Source: Flavobacterium pectinovorum
GTDB taxonomy: Bacteria > Bacteroidota > Bacteroidia > Flavobacteriales > Flavobacteriaceae
Assembly: GCF_022802975.1 (NCBI RefSeq)
Contig: NZ_JAFEVZ010000013.1
Location: forward strand, 1 to 64,000
Reading direction: 5' to 3'
Length of the DNA stretch: 64,000 nt
Below are positions 17,529 to 26,527 of this stretch, in pieces. The position numbers and the translations under genes were made by a program. Under the pieces are notes generated by a model. That model saw only the letters and a program-made list of their open reading frames with translations, ran no database searches and was not told the origin of the DNA. Each line of letters starts with the position of its first letter. Positions within the stretch are counted from its first letter, which is position 1.

Positions 17529-18899
17529 TCAATTTTTATTTACAAAATTCGAAACATTTTCATGAATGTTCTGGTTTTCCTGAACAACATCAGCAGCAAC
17601 ATTTTTCAGAAATATATTTTCTACCGGAAGTTCTTTCTGACCTGAAATTTTCGAAATAAATTTCACATCTGTAGCTTTTACATTCTCCAGATATACATTT
17701 TTTATTGGCGTAAGTCTGCGTTCAATTGTAGGAACCAAAGTTCTCCATTGGTACAAAACATCTGTATCTATACCAAGGATTCCTGCATCAATTTTACCAG
17801 AAACAATATTACTCATGTAAATATTGTTTACAAATCCGCCTCTTCGTTCGTTAGTTTTTATGTAAAGAAGATGATTCAGTTTTGCTCCATCAACAACCGA
17901 ACAATTATCAATAAATACATTTTCTATTCCGCCTGACAATTCACTTCCGATAGCCACTAACTGGTGGCCGTTTTTTACAGTACAATTACGAATAACAATG
18001 TTTTTTGAAGGAGTATTTAATAACCATGCATTTTTTCCACAGCCTGATTTTATTGCAATGGCATCATCTCCCTGATCAAAAACACAATTTTCAATTAATA
18101 CGTTTTGACTCATTTCAGGATCAACTCCGTCATTATTATGTCCGTGTGCATATACTTTTAAATTTCTAAGTACAACATCTTTGGATAAAAAAGGATGAAT
18201 CGTCCAGAAAGGGCTGTTTGTAATCGAAATGCCATCCATCAAAATATTTTCGCAACGGTTAAACTGAATGAAATGTGGACGAAAGCGGGCAGTATCATTT
18301 GCCATTTGTCTTTCTTTCATTGGTTTATTGTACGAAGCCAGATTATACAATTTTTTCAGGCTCTCCATGTGTGATTTTGGACGCGTGAACCATTGTTTCC
18401 AGATATCCATTTTAGCTTTCAGTTCACCTTCACCTGTAATGGCAATGTTTTTACATTTGTAAGCATAAATTAATGGCGAATAATTAAAGCATTCGTATCC
18501 TTCCCAAGTTGAGTTAACGGCTGGTAAATAATCATTTGGATCTTCAGAAAAAAGTAAAACGGCTCCTTTTTTTAAATGAAGGTTCACATTGCTCTTAAAG
18601 TGAACTTTTTTTGTCAGCCATTCGCCTTCCGGGATGACAACAATTCCTCCACCTGCTTTATTTGCTTTGGCAATCGCCTTATTTATGGCTTCAGAAGTTT
18701 TGTCTTTATTTCCCTGAACAGCTCCAAAATCAACAATTGAAAATTCTTTACATTTACTAAAATCCGGAATTTTTATAGCCGGCATTTCAAAAGGCGCTTT
18801 TACCACTACTTCTTTTAACGTTACCAAAGACGGATCTCTTTTAAACGATAAAAAAATAAGCGAAAGTAATAATGCAAAACTGAGCGTTAATTTTTTCAT
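17529..18899 (-). CDS. GH28 polygalacturonase family enzyme (first copy)
   Basis: This is a 456-aa exported right-handed beta-helix enzyme. I prefer the ATG at 18897-18899 (MKKLTLSFALLLSLIFLSF, a signal peptide) over an ATG 30 bp upstream. GH28 catalytic landmarks are present: NNDGVDPEMS (Asp), DQGDDAIAIKSG (Asp-Asp), a GHQLVAIGSE segment in place of the usual GHG, and YIKTNERRGG in place of RIK. These variants suit an exo-acting or rhamnogalacturonan-type GH28. It is inserted between lutA and lutB on the same strand, tying pectin backbone cleavage to the lactate genes. Confidence 0.9.
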   Translation of the reverse strand: MKKLTLSFALLLSLIFLSFKRDPSLVTLKEVVVKAPFEMPAIKIPDFSKCKEFSIVDFGAVQGNKDKTSEAINKAIAKANKAGGGIVVIPEGEWLTKKVHFKSNVNLHLKKGAVLLFSEDPNDYLPAVNSTWEGYECFNYSPLIYAYKCKNIAITGEGELKAKMDIWKQWFTRPKSHMESLKKLYNLASYNKPMKERQMANDTARFRPHFIQFNRCENILMDGISITNSPFWTIHPFLSKDVVLRNLKVYAHGHNNDGVDPEMSQNVLIENCVFDQGDDAIAIKSGCGKNAWLLNTPSKNIVIRNCTVKNGHQLVAIGSELSGGIENVFIDNCSVVDGAKLNHLLYIKTNERRGGFVNNIYMSNIVSGKIDAGILGIDTDVLYQWRTLVPTIERRLTPIKNVYLENVKATDVKFISKISGQKELPVENIFLKNVAADVVQENQNIHENVSNFVNKN

Positions 18900-18914
18900 G
18901 AATAAGTTATTTTT

Positions 18915-19050
18915 AACACATAGAAACATAGATTTTTATAACTTAAAAAAGGCGTTACACTTTGCTAAAAAAAACATAGCTATGTGTAAATGATTTGTCA
19001 TTTATTTTAATCTTAATTTAAAAAAAAATAAAACTATGTTTCTATGTGTT
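18915..19050. repeat. 17-bp inverted repeat flanking the GH28/lutA gap
   Basis: AACACATAGAAACATAG (18915-18931) and CTATGTTTCTATGTGTT (19034-19050) are exact reverse complements about 100 bp apart and almost span the gap. A related degenerate pair (AACACATAAAAATCTA and CTATGTG) lies at 19837-19864, beyond lutA. Confidence 0.8.
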
Positions 19051-19076
19051 TAAATTTTTTGGCACAATTTATTAAA

Positions 19077-19817
19077 CTATTCTATTCCTGAATTTAATAT
19101 CTCAGCAATATGAATGGTTTTTATAGGACTTTTTTGCCTATTCAGAATTCCTTCCAAATGCATCAGGCAAGACATGTCGCCACCTGTAATATAATCAACA
19201 TCATGCTTTTCATGATCTTTGATTCGGTCCTGACCCATTTTTACAGAAACTGCTTCTTCAGTGACACAAAATGTACCTCCAAAACCACAGCATTCGTCTT
19301 TTCTGCTTAAAGAAACCAATTCCAAACCCTTTATTTTACTTAATAATTGTCCGGGTTTAGAGAAAAACGGAGCATTCAATTCGGTCATCTGCGAAAGTTT
19401 AAGTCCACGTTGTCCGTGACAGCTTTGGTGCATTCCTACTTTATGCGGAAAATTTCCTTCAATATGGTCTACCTTAAGTACATCAGTAATAAATTCTGTT
19501 AATTCAAAAACTTTTTTGCGCATTTCTGCCGCCAGTTCTTCCTGTTTTTCATCATGTAGATGATCCTTAACATGTAAAACACAACTTCCTGAAGGACAAA
19601 CGATATAATCAAATTCTGAAAAATTAGCTATAAAGTTAGCATCACAGCCTTTGGTTAAATGTGCATAACCGCTGTTTGCCATAGGCTGTCCGCAACATGT
19701 CTGTTTCATCGGAAAACGGACATCGCATCCCAATTTTAGTAATAGCTCATAGGTTGCAATTCCTACTTTAGGATAAAATTGGTCGACGTAGCACGGTATA
19801 AAAAGTCCAATTTTCAT
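19077..19817 (-). CDS. lutA: LutA-type (Fe-S)-binding lactate oxidation protein
   Basis: This is a 246-aa protein of the CCG-domain (GlpC/HdrB-like) family. The start at 19815-19817 (MKIGLFIPCYVDQFYP) is the family-typical N-terminus; an upstream ATG at 19844 lies in repeat DNA. Two cysteine-rich CCG motifs are present: KQTCCGQPMANSGY near residue 45 and KDECCGFGGTFCV near 190. It completes LutABC with lutB and lutC, from which it is separated by a GH28 gene. All are co-directional, so the set is probably co-expressed, though the gap carries inverted repeats. Confidence 0.92.
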   Translation of the reverse strand: MKIGLFIPCYVDQFYPKVGIATYELLLKLGCDVRFPMKQTCCGQPMANSGYAHLTKGCDANFIANFSEFDYIVCPSGSCVLHVKDHLHDEKQEELAAEMRKKVFELTEFITDVLKVDHIEGNFPHKVGMHQSCHGQRGLKLSQMTELNAPFFSKPGQLLSKIKGLELVSLSRKDECCGFGGTFCVTEEAVSVKMGQDRIKDHEKHDVDYITGGDMSCLMHLEGILNRQKSPIKTIHIAEILNSGIE

Positions 19818-19870
19818 ATTCTGGATAATTATTTTTAAACACATAAAAATCTATTTTCTATGTGCTAAAT

Positions 19871-20115
19871 ATTTTTTCACGCAGATTTTAAAAAGATTTA
19901 AGCAGATGTGAGCAGATTGTTTTAAAATTAATTTGCTGTAATTTTCTAAATCAGTGTGAAACAAAAATCTATATTTTTCTGCGGTAATCTTTTTTACGCA
20001 GTTTATTTTAAAATTATATCTGCTTGATCTGCAAAATCTGCGAGAAACAAAAATCTATACTTCTCAATATTAAATCTCTCGCAGATTTTGCAGATTTAAG
20101 AGATTTTTTTTCTCT
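19871..20115. repeat. Cluster of CGCAGATT-type repeats
   Basis: The 325-bp gap between lutA and the rhamnulokinase gene is filled with variants of CGCAGATTTT / GCAGATTTAAG. These include a perfect 19-bp inverted repeat, ATCTGCAAAATCTGCGAGA (20027-20045), with its complement at 20077-20095. No open reading frame or promoter is convincing in this stretch. Confidence 0.85.
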
Positions 20116-20142
20116 AATCCTTTAATTTGTTGCAATATTTTT

Positions 20143-21504
20143 TTAATGCTTGTAAAACTTCAAATCAATTAAATCATTCTGTATCGGTTTAGGATTCCAG
20201 TTTTGGTGTATTGCTAATGCTGCACCTAAAGCACTTGCCTGTGCCATCGAGGCTGCATAAACTTCTACATCCGGGAAAGCTTCGGCCAGTAAATTCATGA
20301 AAATGGAGTTTTTACTAAAACCTCCATCTACAAAAATTTTCTTTACAGGACTGTTATGAATCACTAAATTAGTTGAAAAAACCTGTTGTTCAACGAGATC
20401 CAGCATTAACTGATGATACGCGATTTCATAGGTTTTAAAAACAGACAGGTCTCTTTTTTGAAAAGGACATTCCTTAAGAATATCAAAATCGTATTTTTTC
20501 GGATAAACGATTTGAAAATTTACCGCTCTTAAATTTGATACAATCTTTTTGTCAAAATAAACCTCTTTAAATGTATCAAATGGTACATTAAAATGTTCTG
20601 CCAGTCTTTTTGCCTGCACTTCATGTTCGTTTCCTGAAAATAAACGGGCTGCCTTTACAGGTTTTTCGGTGTATTGCATGTAACACAGACAGTCATTTTT
20701 AAGTTCTTCAAACGTTAAGGGCTTATTGTTAAAAGGGTTCAGGGAAATACTCCAGGTTCCGGTTGACAATAAAACGAAAGGCTCGGTAAAGTTTATCGTA
20801 TAAGGAATAATTGCCGATGAACTATCATGCAAACCAATTCCGACAGCTAAATCATTTTCTTTTTTAATGACATCTCTTCCGGGATGAATCGGTGGCAGTT
20901 TTTCTTTTATACCCTCATTTTTAAGCCATTTGTGATACTTCATCTTTTTAAAATTCCAAAGATTTGTATGACACCCAATGCTTGTAATATCGGTATAGGC
21001 TTCACCCGTTAAAAGAAAACTTAGATATTGCGGTAAGTGAAGGCAATATTTCACTTTTTCAAATAATTCCGGTCTTTCTTCTTTTAACCTGTAAATCTGC
21101 ATTCCGGAATTCAGGCTTCCTAAAACAGGAGAAGCTGTTTTTACTGCAAAAACTTCTTCTCCTTTGTATTTTTTGTAAAAACCATTTTTCAGTTCTTCCG
21201 GATAATCTTTTAAATAATTGTATAAAGGAGTCAACGAGTTGCCTTCTTTATCAATATAAACAAAACTAGCTCCGTAAGTACTGAAATTAATCGCTTTCAG
21301 AACATAGTTGTTCAGTTCTTTTATTTCTGACAATCGTTCGAGAATCCACTCTTTTAGTACATCAATATTTTCGCAGGGAAAACCGTCTTCATCAACGGTT
21401 TCGTCCAGATTTACTGATTTTTCCCAAACGATTTTATAATTTTCATCAAATAAAAATACCTTTTTGTTGGTTTTACCAATATCAAAAATTGCAACTACAT
21501 TCAT
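20143..21504 (-). CDS. rhaB: L-rhamnulokinase (FGGY family)
   Basis: This 453-aa sugar kinase phosphorylates L-rhamnulose at C1. The N-terminal phosphate-binding loop reads AIFDIGKTNKK, the middle has LLSTGTWSISLNP, and the C-terminal nucleotide region has KIFVDGGFSKNSIFMNLL. All are FGGY-family signatures. It follows the rhamnose isomerase gene by 10 bp and is clearly co-transcribed. Sequence alone could also fit related FGGY kinases for fuculose or xylulose. The isomerase, aldolase and RhaT neighbours make rhamnulose the best substrate. Confidence 0.9.
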   Translation of the reverse strand: MNVVAIFDIGKTNKKVFLFDENYKIVWEKSVNLDETVDEDGFPCENIDVLKEWILERLSEIKELNNYVLKAINFSTYGASFVYIDKEGNSLTPLYNYLKDYPEELKNGFYKKYKGEEVFAVKTASPVLGSLNSGMQIYRLKEERPELFEKVKYCLHLPQYLSFLLTGEAYTDITSIGCHTNLWNFKKMKYHKWLKNEGIKEKLPPIHPGRDVIKKENDLAVGIGLHDSSSAIIPYTINFTEPFVLLSTGTWSISLNPFNNKPLTFEELKNDCLCYMQYTEKPVKAARLFSGNEHEVQAKRLAEHFNVPFDTFKEVYFDKKIVSNLRAVNFQIVYPKKYDFDILKECPFQKRDLSVFKTYEIAYHQLMLDLVEQQVFSTNLVIHNSPVKKIFVDGGFSKNSIFMNLLAEAFPDVEVYAASMAQASALGAALAIHQNWNPKPIQNDLIDLKFYKH

Positions 21505-21514
21505 CTGATATTTT

Positions 21515-22789
21515 TTATAAGCCTGTAGCTACGGTTTTTAATCCTCTTTCACCAATTAGATTTCCTCTAACGTCAAGACTGCGGTACAGTTCAACCGGAT
21601 TTAACGCTGCTCCTGAACGCAAACGAGCTTCAGCAACCAATGCACGAACGTCTGTACGGAAAGCATTTTGAAGAATTTCCTGTGCTTTTACCACATCGTT
21701 CTCTTCCTGAGCAATTTCTAATGCTTTTCTGTCAACTGAAAGTGCCTGAGCATAAGCAATCATAATTGCTTCAACAGACTGCAATAAATCTTCTAATGGA
21801 TCTTTTACGTTGTGTGAAGCATCAATCATCCATCCTAAATCTTTAGCATGATTCATTCCTCTTGCATCCATACCTTCAACCAATTCATTGAAAATCAAGA
21901 ATAACTGGTAAGGCTTTAAAGCTCCTGCAGTCAAATCATCATCACCGTATTTTGAATCATTAAAGTGAAAACCTCCTAATTTATTATCCATCAACAAAAT
22001 AGAAACAATTTGTTCAATATTTGCATTTGGTAAATGGTGTCCTAAGTCAACAAGTGTTTTTGCTTTATCACCTAATTTCTGAACGTATGAATAAGACTGT
22101 CCCCAATCTGCTACAGTAGTAGAATAAAAATTTGGTTCAGCGCATTTGTATTCTAAGAACAATTTCCAGTTTGAAGGCAATGCATCGTAGATTTCTTCTA
22201 AACTTTCTAATGTATTTTGGTAAGCGCGACGGAAGTTCAATTGTCCAGGGAAGTTAGAACCATCTGCCAACCAAACCGTAAGCGAGTCAGATCCTAATTC
22301 GATTCCGTGTTTGATAACTTCAATATTATGAGCAATCGCCTGTTTACGAACTGCTTTGTTTACGTTTTGTAAAGAACCGTATTTATAAGTATGTTCCGCA
22401 TTTGCCTGATCCTGAAAAGTGTTTGAGTTCATAGCATCAAACTTTAATCTGTGTTGTCCTGCAAGCGTTTTGATCGCATTATAATCAGTTGGGATATCCC
22501 ATGGAATATGCAAAGAAATAGCTCCCGAAGCATTATTTAATTTATGAAGCAAACCTACATCTTCAATTTTTTCTTCTAATGAACGAGGTTCTCCTCCACC
22601 TGCAAAACGTCCGAATCTTGTTCCTCCTGTTCCTAAGGCCCATGATGGAATTGCGATTTGAAAATCGATCAATTTTTGAATGACAGCTTCACTTTCTGCA
22701 ATTTCTGAAGCTGTAAAAACTAATTTATTCTGATGTTTTTTTAATAAATCATCATTATGAGATGCGACAGTATTTGATTGAATTAACAT
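21515..22789 (-). CDS. rhaI: L-rhamnose isomerase
   Basis: This 424-aa cytoplasmic TIM-barrel isomerase converts L-rhamnose to L-rhamnulose. It is of the RhaI (Pseudomonas stutzeri-like) type rather than E. coli RhaA. Recognisable segments are ISLHIPWDIPTDY, KLFLEYKCAEPNFYSTTVADWGQSY (metal Glu), LVDLGHHLPNANIEQ (Asp/His ligands) and GGFHFNDSKYGDDDLTAG (metal His/Asp). It precedes rhaB by 10 bp. A strong terminator at 22933-22962 isolates it from rhaEW upstream, so rhaI-rhaB needs its own promoter in 22790-22932. Confidence 0.93.
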   Translation of the reverse strand: MLIQSNTVASHNDDLLKKHQNKLVFTASEIAESEAVIQKLIDFQIAIPSWALGTGGTRFGRFAGGGEPRSLEEKIEDVGLLHKLNNASGAISLHIPWDIPTDYNAIKTLAGQHRLKFDAMNSNTFQDQANAEHTYKYGSLQNVNKAVRKQAIAHNIEVIKHGIELGSDSLTVWLADGSNFPGQLNFRRAYQNTLESLEEIYDALPSNWKLFLEYKCAEPNFYSTTVADWGQSYSYVQKLGDKAKTLVDLGHHLPNANIEQIVSILLMDNKLGGFHFNDSKYGDDDLTAGALKPYQLFLIFNELVEGMDARGMNHAKDLGWMIDASHNVKDPLEDLLQSVEAIMIAYAQALSVDRKALEIAQEENDVVKAQEILQNAFRTDVRALVAEARLRSGAALNPVELYRSLDVRGNLIGERGLKTVATGL

Positions 22790-22932
22790 ACTTATTTATT
22801 TTTAAATAGGGTTTACAATATAAGGCTATTTCTATAAACCAAACCCTTGTTATACGTTACTTTTTTGTATTTTTTTGTTTGTTTTTAATGTGTTTAGGAA
22901 ATTTATTTATAAAATACGATTGTCATAAAAAA

Positions 22933-22962
22933 TCTAACGTCCGACCGAAATCGAACGTTAGA
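22933..22962 (-). terminator. Intrinsic terminator after rhaEW
   Basis: Arms TCTAACGTCCGA and TCGAACGTTAGA flank a 6-nt loop. On the minus strand the one non-Watson-Crick position is a G-U wobble, and TTTTTT follows. It ends the rhaT-rhaEW transcript 46 bp after the stop. Confidence 0.85.
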
Positions 22963-23008
22963 AAACAAAAACCACTTTGTTAAATAAACTTAAAAAAAAC
23001 TAAACAAC

Positions 23009-25150
23009 TTATCGGTAAAAGCCCATTGTTACTCCGCCGTCTACATTCAGGGCATTTCCTGTTGATTTGTTCAACAGACCTCCTACGAATGCGAAACATG
23101 CGTTTGCAATATCATCAGGCAATATAATTTCATTTAATAAGGTACGTTTCGCGTAGTAAGCAGGCAATTCTGCAACGGTAATTCCGTATGCTTTTGCACG
23201 TCCTTCAGCCCAACCGCCAGACCAGATATTAGAATCTGATATAACAGCATCAGGGTTCACTGTGTTTACACGGATTTTATCAGCACCCAACTCAGCAGCC
23301 ATCAAACGTGTTAAATGTGCCTGAGCTGCTTTTGCAGAACCGTATCCAGGATTATTTGGACCCGCTACAACCGCATTTTTAGAAACGATGTTTACGATAT
23401 CTCCACCAAAACCTTGTTTGCGCATTACTTCAATTCCGGCTTTAGAAACAATAAATTGTCCTTTCACCAAAATATCATATAATCTGTCCCACTCTTCAAG
23501 AGTGTGTTCTGCAATTGATTTTGAAATACTGATACCGGCGTTATTGATGATAATGTCAGCTCCTCCAAATGCTAAACAAGCAGCATCCAAAGCTTTTTCT
23601 GTACTTACTTCGTCAGTAACATTTAATAAAGTACTTGAAACAGCATCTTTACCAAATAATTTGATAAATTCTGCTTTTGCACCTTCTAAACGCTCTTCAT
23701 TAATATCATTGATTACTACGCAAGCTCCCTCTTCAGCAAATCTTTTAGCGATAGCTTTACCAATTCCACCGGCAGAACCAGTTACTAAAGCAACTCTTCC
23801 TGAAAGTGCTTTTGGTTTTGGCATACGCTGTAATTTTGCTTCTTCCAACAACCAGTATTCGATATCAAAAGCTTCCTGATGTGGCAATGAAGTATATTCA
23901 GAAACAGCTTCTGCACCTTTCATTACATTTACTGCATTCACATAATATTCAGATGCCAAACGAGCCATCGTTTTATCTTTGGCAAACGTAAACATACCAA
24001 CTCCAGGATATAAAATCACCACAGGGTTTGGGTCACGCATTGCTGGCGAATTAGACTTTTTACAAGCATTGTAATAGTCTTTGTACATCGCTCTGTACGC
24101 TTCAAAAGCAGGAGTTAATTTTGCTTTAATCGCATTTACATCTGATAAATCTTCGTTTGGATCTAATTCTAAAACCAAAGGACTGATTTTCGTACGTAAA
24201 AAGTGATCCGGGCAAGAAGTTCCTAACGGAGCTAATTTTGATAAATCATTAGAGTTAATGAATTCCAACACTCTTGCATCATCTGTATAATGACCAATCA
24301 TCTGACGCTCTGAAGAACAGAAACCTCTTAAAATTGGAGCTACTTTTGCTGCTTTTAATTTACGATCCGCTTCCGGAAGGCTATCGATTTTCTTACCTCC
24401 AAAAACCGGACGTTTTTTTCCGTAGTTGCTTTCTAAATAGTCAGCACACTTTTCGATTACTTCAAGTGTGTTGATATAACTTTCATAAGCAGTATCTCCC
24501 CATGTAAATAAACCATGAGAACCTAACATAATACCACGTAATTTTTTTCCTTTTTTCTCTGCTTCTTCAAGACAGCTTCTTAATTGAAGCCCTAAATCGA
24601 AACCTGGACGCTGCCATCCTACCCAACCGATTTCTCCGTCGAATAATTCTTCTGTAATTTTTGCTCCGTCTTTTGCTGCAGCAATTGCAATAGCAGCATC
24701 CGGGTGCAGGTGATCAATATGTTTAAACGGTAAGAAACCGTGTAATGGTGTATCAATAGAAGGTGCTTTTGAAGCTAAATCAAAAATACAGTGGTTAAAC
24801 AATTCAACCATTTCGTCTTCAAATTCAATTCCTCTGTACACATTTTCAAGATTGCGTAATCTGTCTAAATATAAAGCAGCACAACCTGATTTTGTCAATG
24901 TTCCGATATCTCCACCAGAACCTTTAATCCACATTACCTCAGAGCTAGCGCCTGTCAATGGATCTTTATCTGTAATTTTAACTGAAGTATTTCCTCCTCC
25001 ATAATTGGTAAGTCTTAAATCTGCTCCTAATAAATTAGAGCGATAGATAAAAAGAGCTACTTCATCTCCTGCTAGTGCTGCAGCTTTAGCATCGTCCCAA
25101 AGATAGCTTACATGCTGAAAAGTCATATTGTTTGTGTTTATATTTGACAT
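23009..25150 (-). CDS. rhaEW: Bifunctional L-rhamnulose-1-phosphate aldolase / L-lactaldehyde dehydrogenase
   Basis: This is a 713-aa fusion. The N-terminal class II aldolase/adducin domain (about 15-430) includes HGFLPFKHIDHLHPD, with zinc histidines, and LGSHGLFTWGD. The C-terminal SDR domain (about 435-713) has TGSAGGIGKAIA, NNAGIS, and YGSAKAA with the Tyr-x3-Lys pair. The aldolase splits rhamnulose-1-P into DHAP and L-lactaldehyde, and the SDR half oxidises lactaldehyde to L-lactate, which LutABC can use. It is 20 bp downstream of rhaT, and a terminator follows. The naming follows comparative-genomics usage for this fusion (RhaE/RhaW); annotation pipelines often call it a bifunctional aldolase/short-chain dehydrogenase. 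Confidence 0.92.
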   Translation of the reverse strand: MSNINTNNMTFQHVSYLWDDAKAAALAGDEVALFIYRSNLLGADLRLTNYGGGNTSVKITDKDPLTGASSEVMWIKGSGGDIGTLTKSGCAALYLDRLRNLENVYRGIEFEDEMVELFNHCIFDLASKAPSIDTPLHGFLPFKHIDHLHPDAAIAIAAAKDGAKITEELFDGEIGWVGWQRPGFDLGLQLRSCLEEAEKKGKKLRGIMLGSHGLFTWGDTAYESYINTLEVIEKCADYLESNYGKKRPVFGGKKIDSLPEADRKLKAAKVAPILRGFCSSERQMIGHYTDDARVLEFINSNDLSKLAPLGTSCPDHFLRTKISPLVLELDPNEDLSDVNAIKAKLTPAFEAYRAMYKDYYNACKKSNSPAMRDPNPVVILYPGVGMFTFAKDKTMARLASEYYVNAVNVMKGAEAVSEYTSLPHQEAFDIEYWLLEEAKLQRMPKPKALSGRVALVTGSAGGIGKAIAKRFAEEGACVVINDINEERLEGAKAEFIKLFGKDAVSSTLLNVTDEVSTEKALDAACLAFGGADIIINNAGISISKSIAEHTLEEWDRLYDILVKGQFIVSKAGIEVMRKQGFGGDIVNIVSKNAVVAGPNNPGYGSAKAAQAHLTRLMAAELGADKIRVNTVNPDAVISDSNIWSGGWAEGRAKAYGITVAELPAYYAKRTLLNEIILPDDIANACFAFVGGLLNKSTGNALNVDGGVTMGFYR

Positions 25151-25170
25151 TTTAATATATTAAGTGATTA

Positions 25171-26241
25171 TTATAAAGAGTTCCCAATTCCGACTACCAC
25201 AATCGATAACATGATGAGTCCGATGCCCAATAAAAAGGTATTGAACGTTTTTTTAGTTACACCTTTCCATTCTTTCAGGTAGAATCCCCAGAAGTTGGCG
25301 GTAAGTATGATAGTTGACATGTGTAAAATCCATGAGCTGGCTCCGTTTCCTAATTTACTTTCACCCATTCCGTAGAAGAAAAACTGAAGAAACCACATGG
25401 TGCCTGCAATAGCTGAAAAAAGTACATTTTTTGAAATCGGTGTTTTAGTATCTGTATAATTACTAAAAGTCTTGTTTTTGAAATTAAGATAGATACACCA
25501 TAAAAAGTTGGTTGTTAATCCACCCCAAAGGATAACTATATAAGTAACATTATTTTGGAATAAGAATTCTCCCTGATTTGGATTCAATGTTTTCCACGCC
25601 TCGTTAGCCACATCAGCCATTGGTTTTCCTGCTTCAATTCCGAAGTTAAAAAACGAACTTAGAATACCGGATACAATAGCGATAATTAAACCTTTTACTA
25701 AACTGAAATCTTTGTCTTTGTCTTCGTGACCTGTTGCAAAATCTTTTTCTTTCAGCATCCCAGCCTTTCCTAAAATAGCAATACCTATAATACATATAAG
25801 TACACCACCCAAAACCATTTGTCCGCCTGTATTTGCAAACATGTCACTAATAGACTCTTTACCTTCTGTTGGACTGAAATTGTAATAGATTGGTGGAATC
25901 AAAGCTCCAAAAGCGGAACAAAATCCTAAAGTGATTGAATTTCCTAATGACATTCCCAAATAACGAACACCCAATCCGTAAGTCAATCCTCCTATTCCCC
26001 AGATTAATCCCATAGTATAAGCTAACACTTTTATATCTGGAGCAGCATTAGCGATAATATCTGTAAAATTCGGAATTGTTAAATAAGCTGCAATTGGCGG
26101 AACAATTAACCATGAGAAAAAACCTCCTACTAACCAGTAGCTTTCCCAGGCCCAGTCTTTAACTTTTTTAAAAGGCATATAAAAACTGCCTGACGAAAAT
26201 CCTCCTATGGAGTGAAAAATAATTCCGAGTAATGATTCCAT
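25171..26241 (-). CDS. rhaT: L-rhamnose/H+ symporter RhaT
   Basis: This 356-aa inner-membrane transporter has about ten hydrophobic helices spread over its whole length. The N-terminus has the RhaT hallmark GIIFHSIGGFSSGSFYMPFKKVKDWAWE. GLIWGIGGLTYGLGVRYLG follows near residue 95. It imports free L-rhamnose, implying that rhamnose is liberated in the periplasm or outside the cell. It leads the rhaT-rhaEW transcript and is divergent from the GntR regulator. An ATCCTGTAC site lies about 70 bp upstream. Confidence 0.95.
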   Translation of the reverse strand: MESLLGIIFHSIGGFSSGSFYMPFKKVKDWAWESYWLVGGFFSWLIVPPIAAYLTIPNFTDIIANAAPDIKVLAYTMGLIWGIGGLTYGLGVRYLGMSLGNSITLGFCSAFGALIPPIYYNFSPTEGKESISDMFANTGGQMVLGGVLICIIGIAILGKAGMLKEKDFATGHEDKDKDFSLVKGLIIAIVSGILSSFFNFGIEAGKPMADVANEAWKTLNPNQGEFLFQNNVTYIVILWGGLTTNFLWCIYLNFKNKTFSNYTDTKTPISKNVLFSAIAGTMWFLQFFFYGMGESKLGNGASSWILHMSTIILTANFWGFYLKEWKGVTKKTFNTFLLGIGLIMLSIVVVGIGNSL

Positions 26242-26311
26242 TTAATTCTTTTTGTGGTTTAAGTTGATAGTTATTGGTTTGGTAAAATAAGAGAATGTAA
26301 AAAAGAAAACT

Positions 26312-26320
26312 ATCCTGTAC
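26312..26320 (-). promoter_or_regulatory. ATCCTGTAC motif, rhaT/gntR intergenic copy
   Basis: Exact ATCCTGTAC in the divergent rhaT/gntR promoter region, 71 bp before rhaT. The same 9-mer recurs at 50583-50591, 50647-50655 (minus) and 63100-63108, with a one-mismatch copy at 62739-62747. It is a candidate operator for the rhamnose/RG-I regulon. Confidence 0.55.
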
Positions 26321-26489
26321 TGTCCTTTCCTTAATTTATATTTATTTTAAATCATAAATTATTGCAATAAGAATCGAATTATTGTGATTTTTTAAATTTA
26401 AAATTCATATTTTAGCAAACGCATGCGTAATCAATATTTTTTAATCCTTTTTAAAGAAAATTATTACATATAATGCAATTTATAATACC

Positions 26490-26508
26490 TTCTCAATACA
26501 ATTGAGAA
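26490..26508. promoter_or_regulatory. Palindromic candidate operator upstream of gntR
   Basis: TTCTCAAT-ACA-ATTGAGAA is a perfect 8-bp inverted repeat with a 3-bp spacer, ending 19 bp before the gntR ATG. Its size and position suit binding by a GntR dimer for autoregulation. No second copy of the palindrome was seen in the window. Confidence 0.5.
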
Positions 26509-26527
26509 AGACTTTACTATACCAACC

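Noticed and set aside
19871..20115. Possible CRISPR array or tRNA cluster
   Set aside because: Repeats are short, irregular and inverted, with no regular spacers and no tRNA-like cloverleaf.
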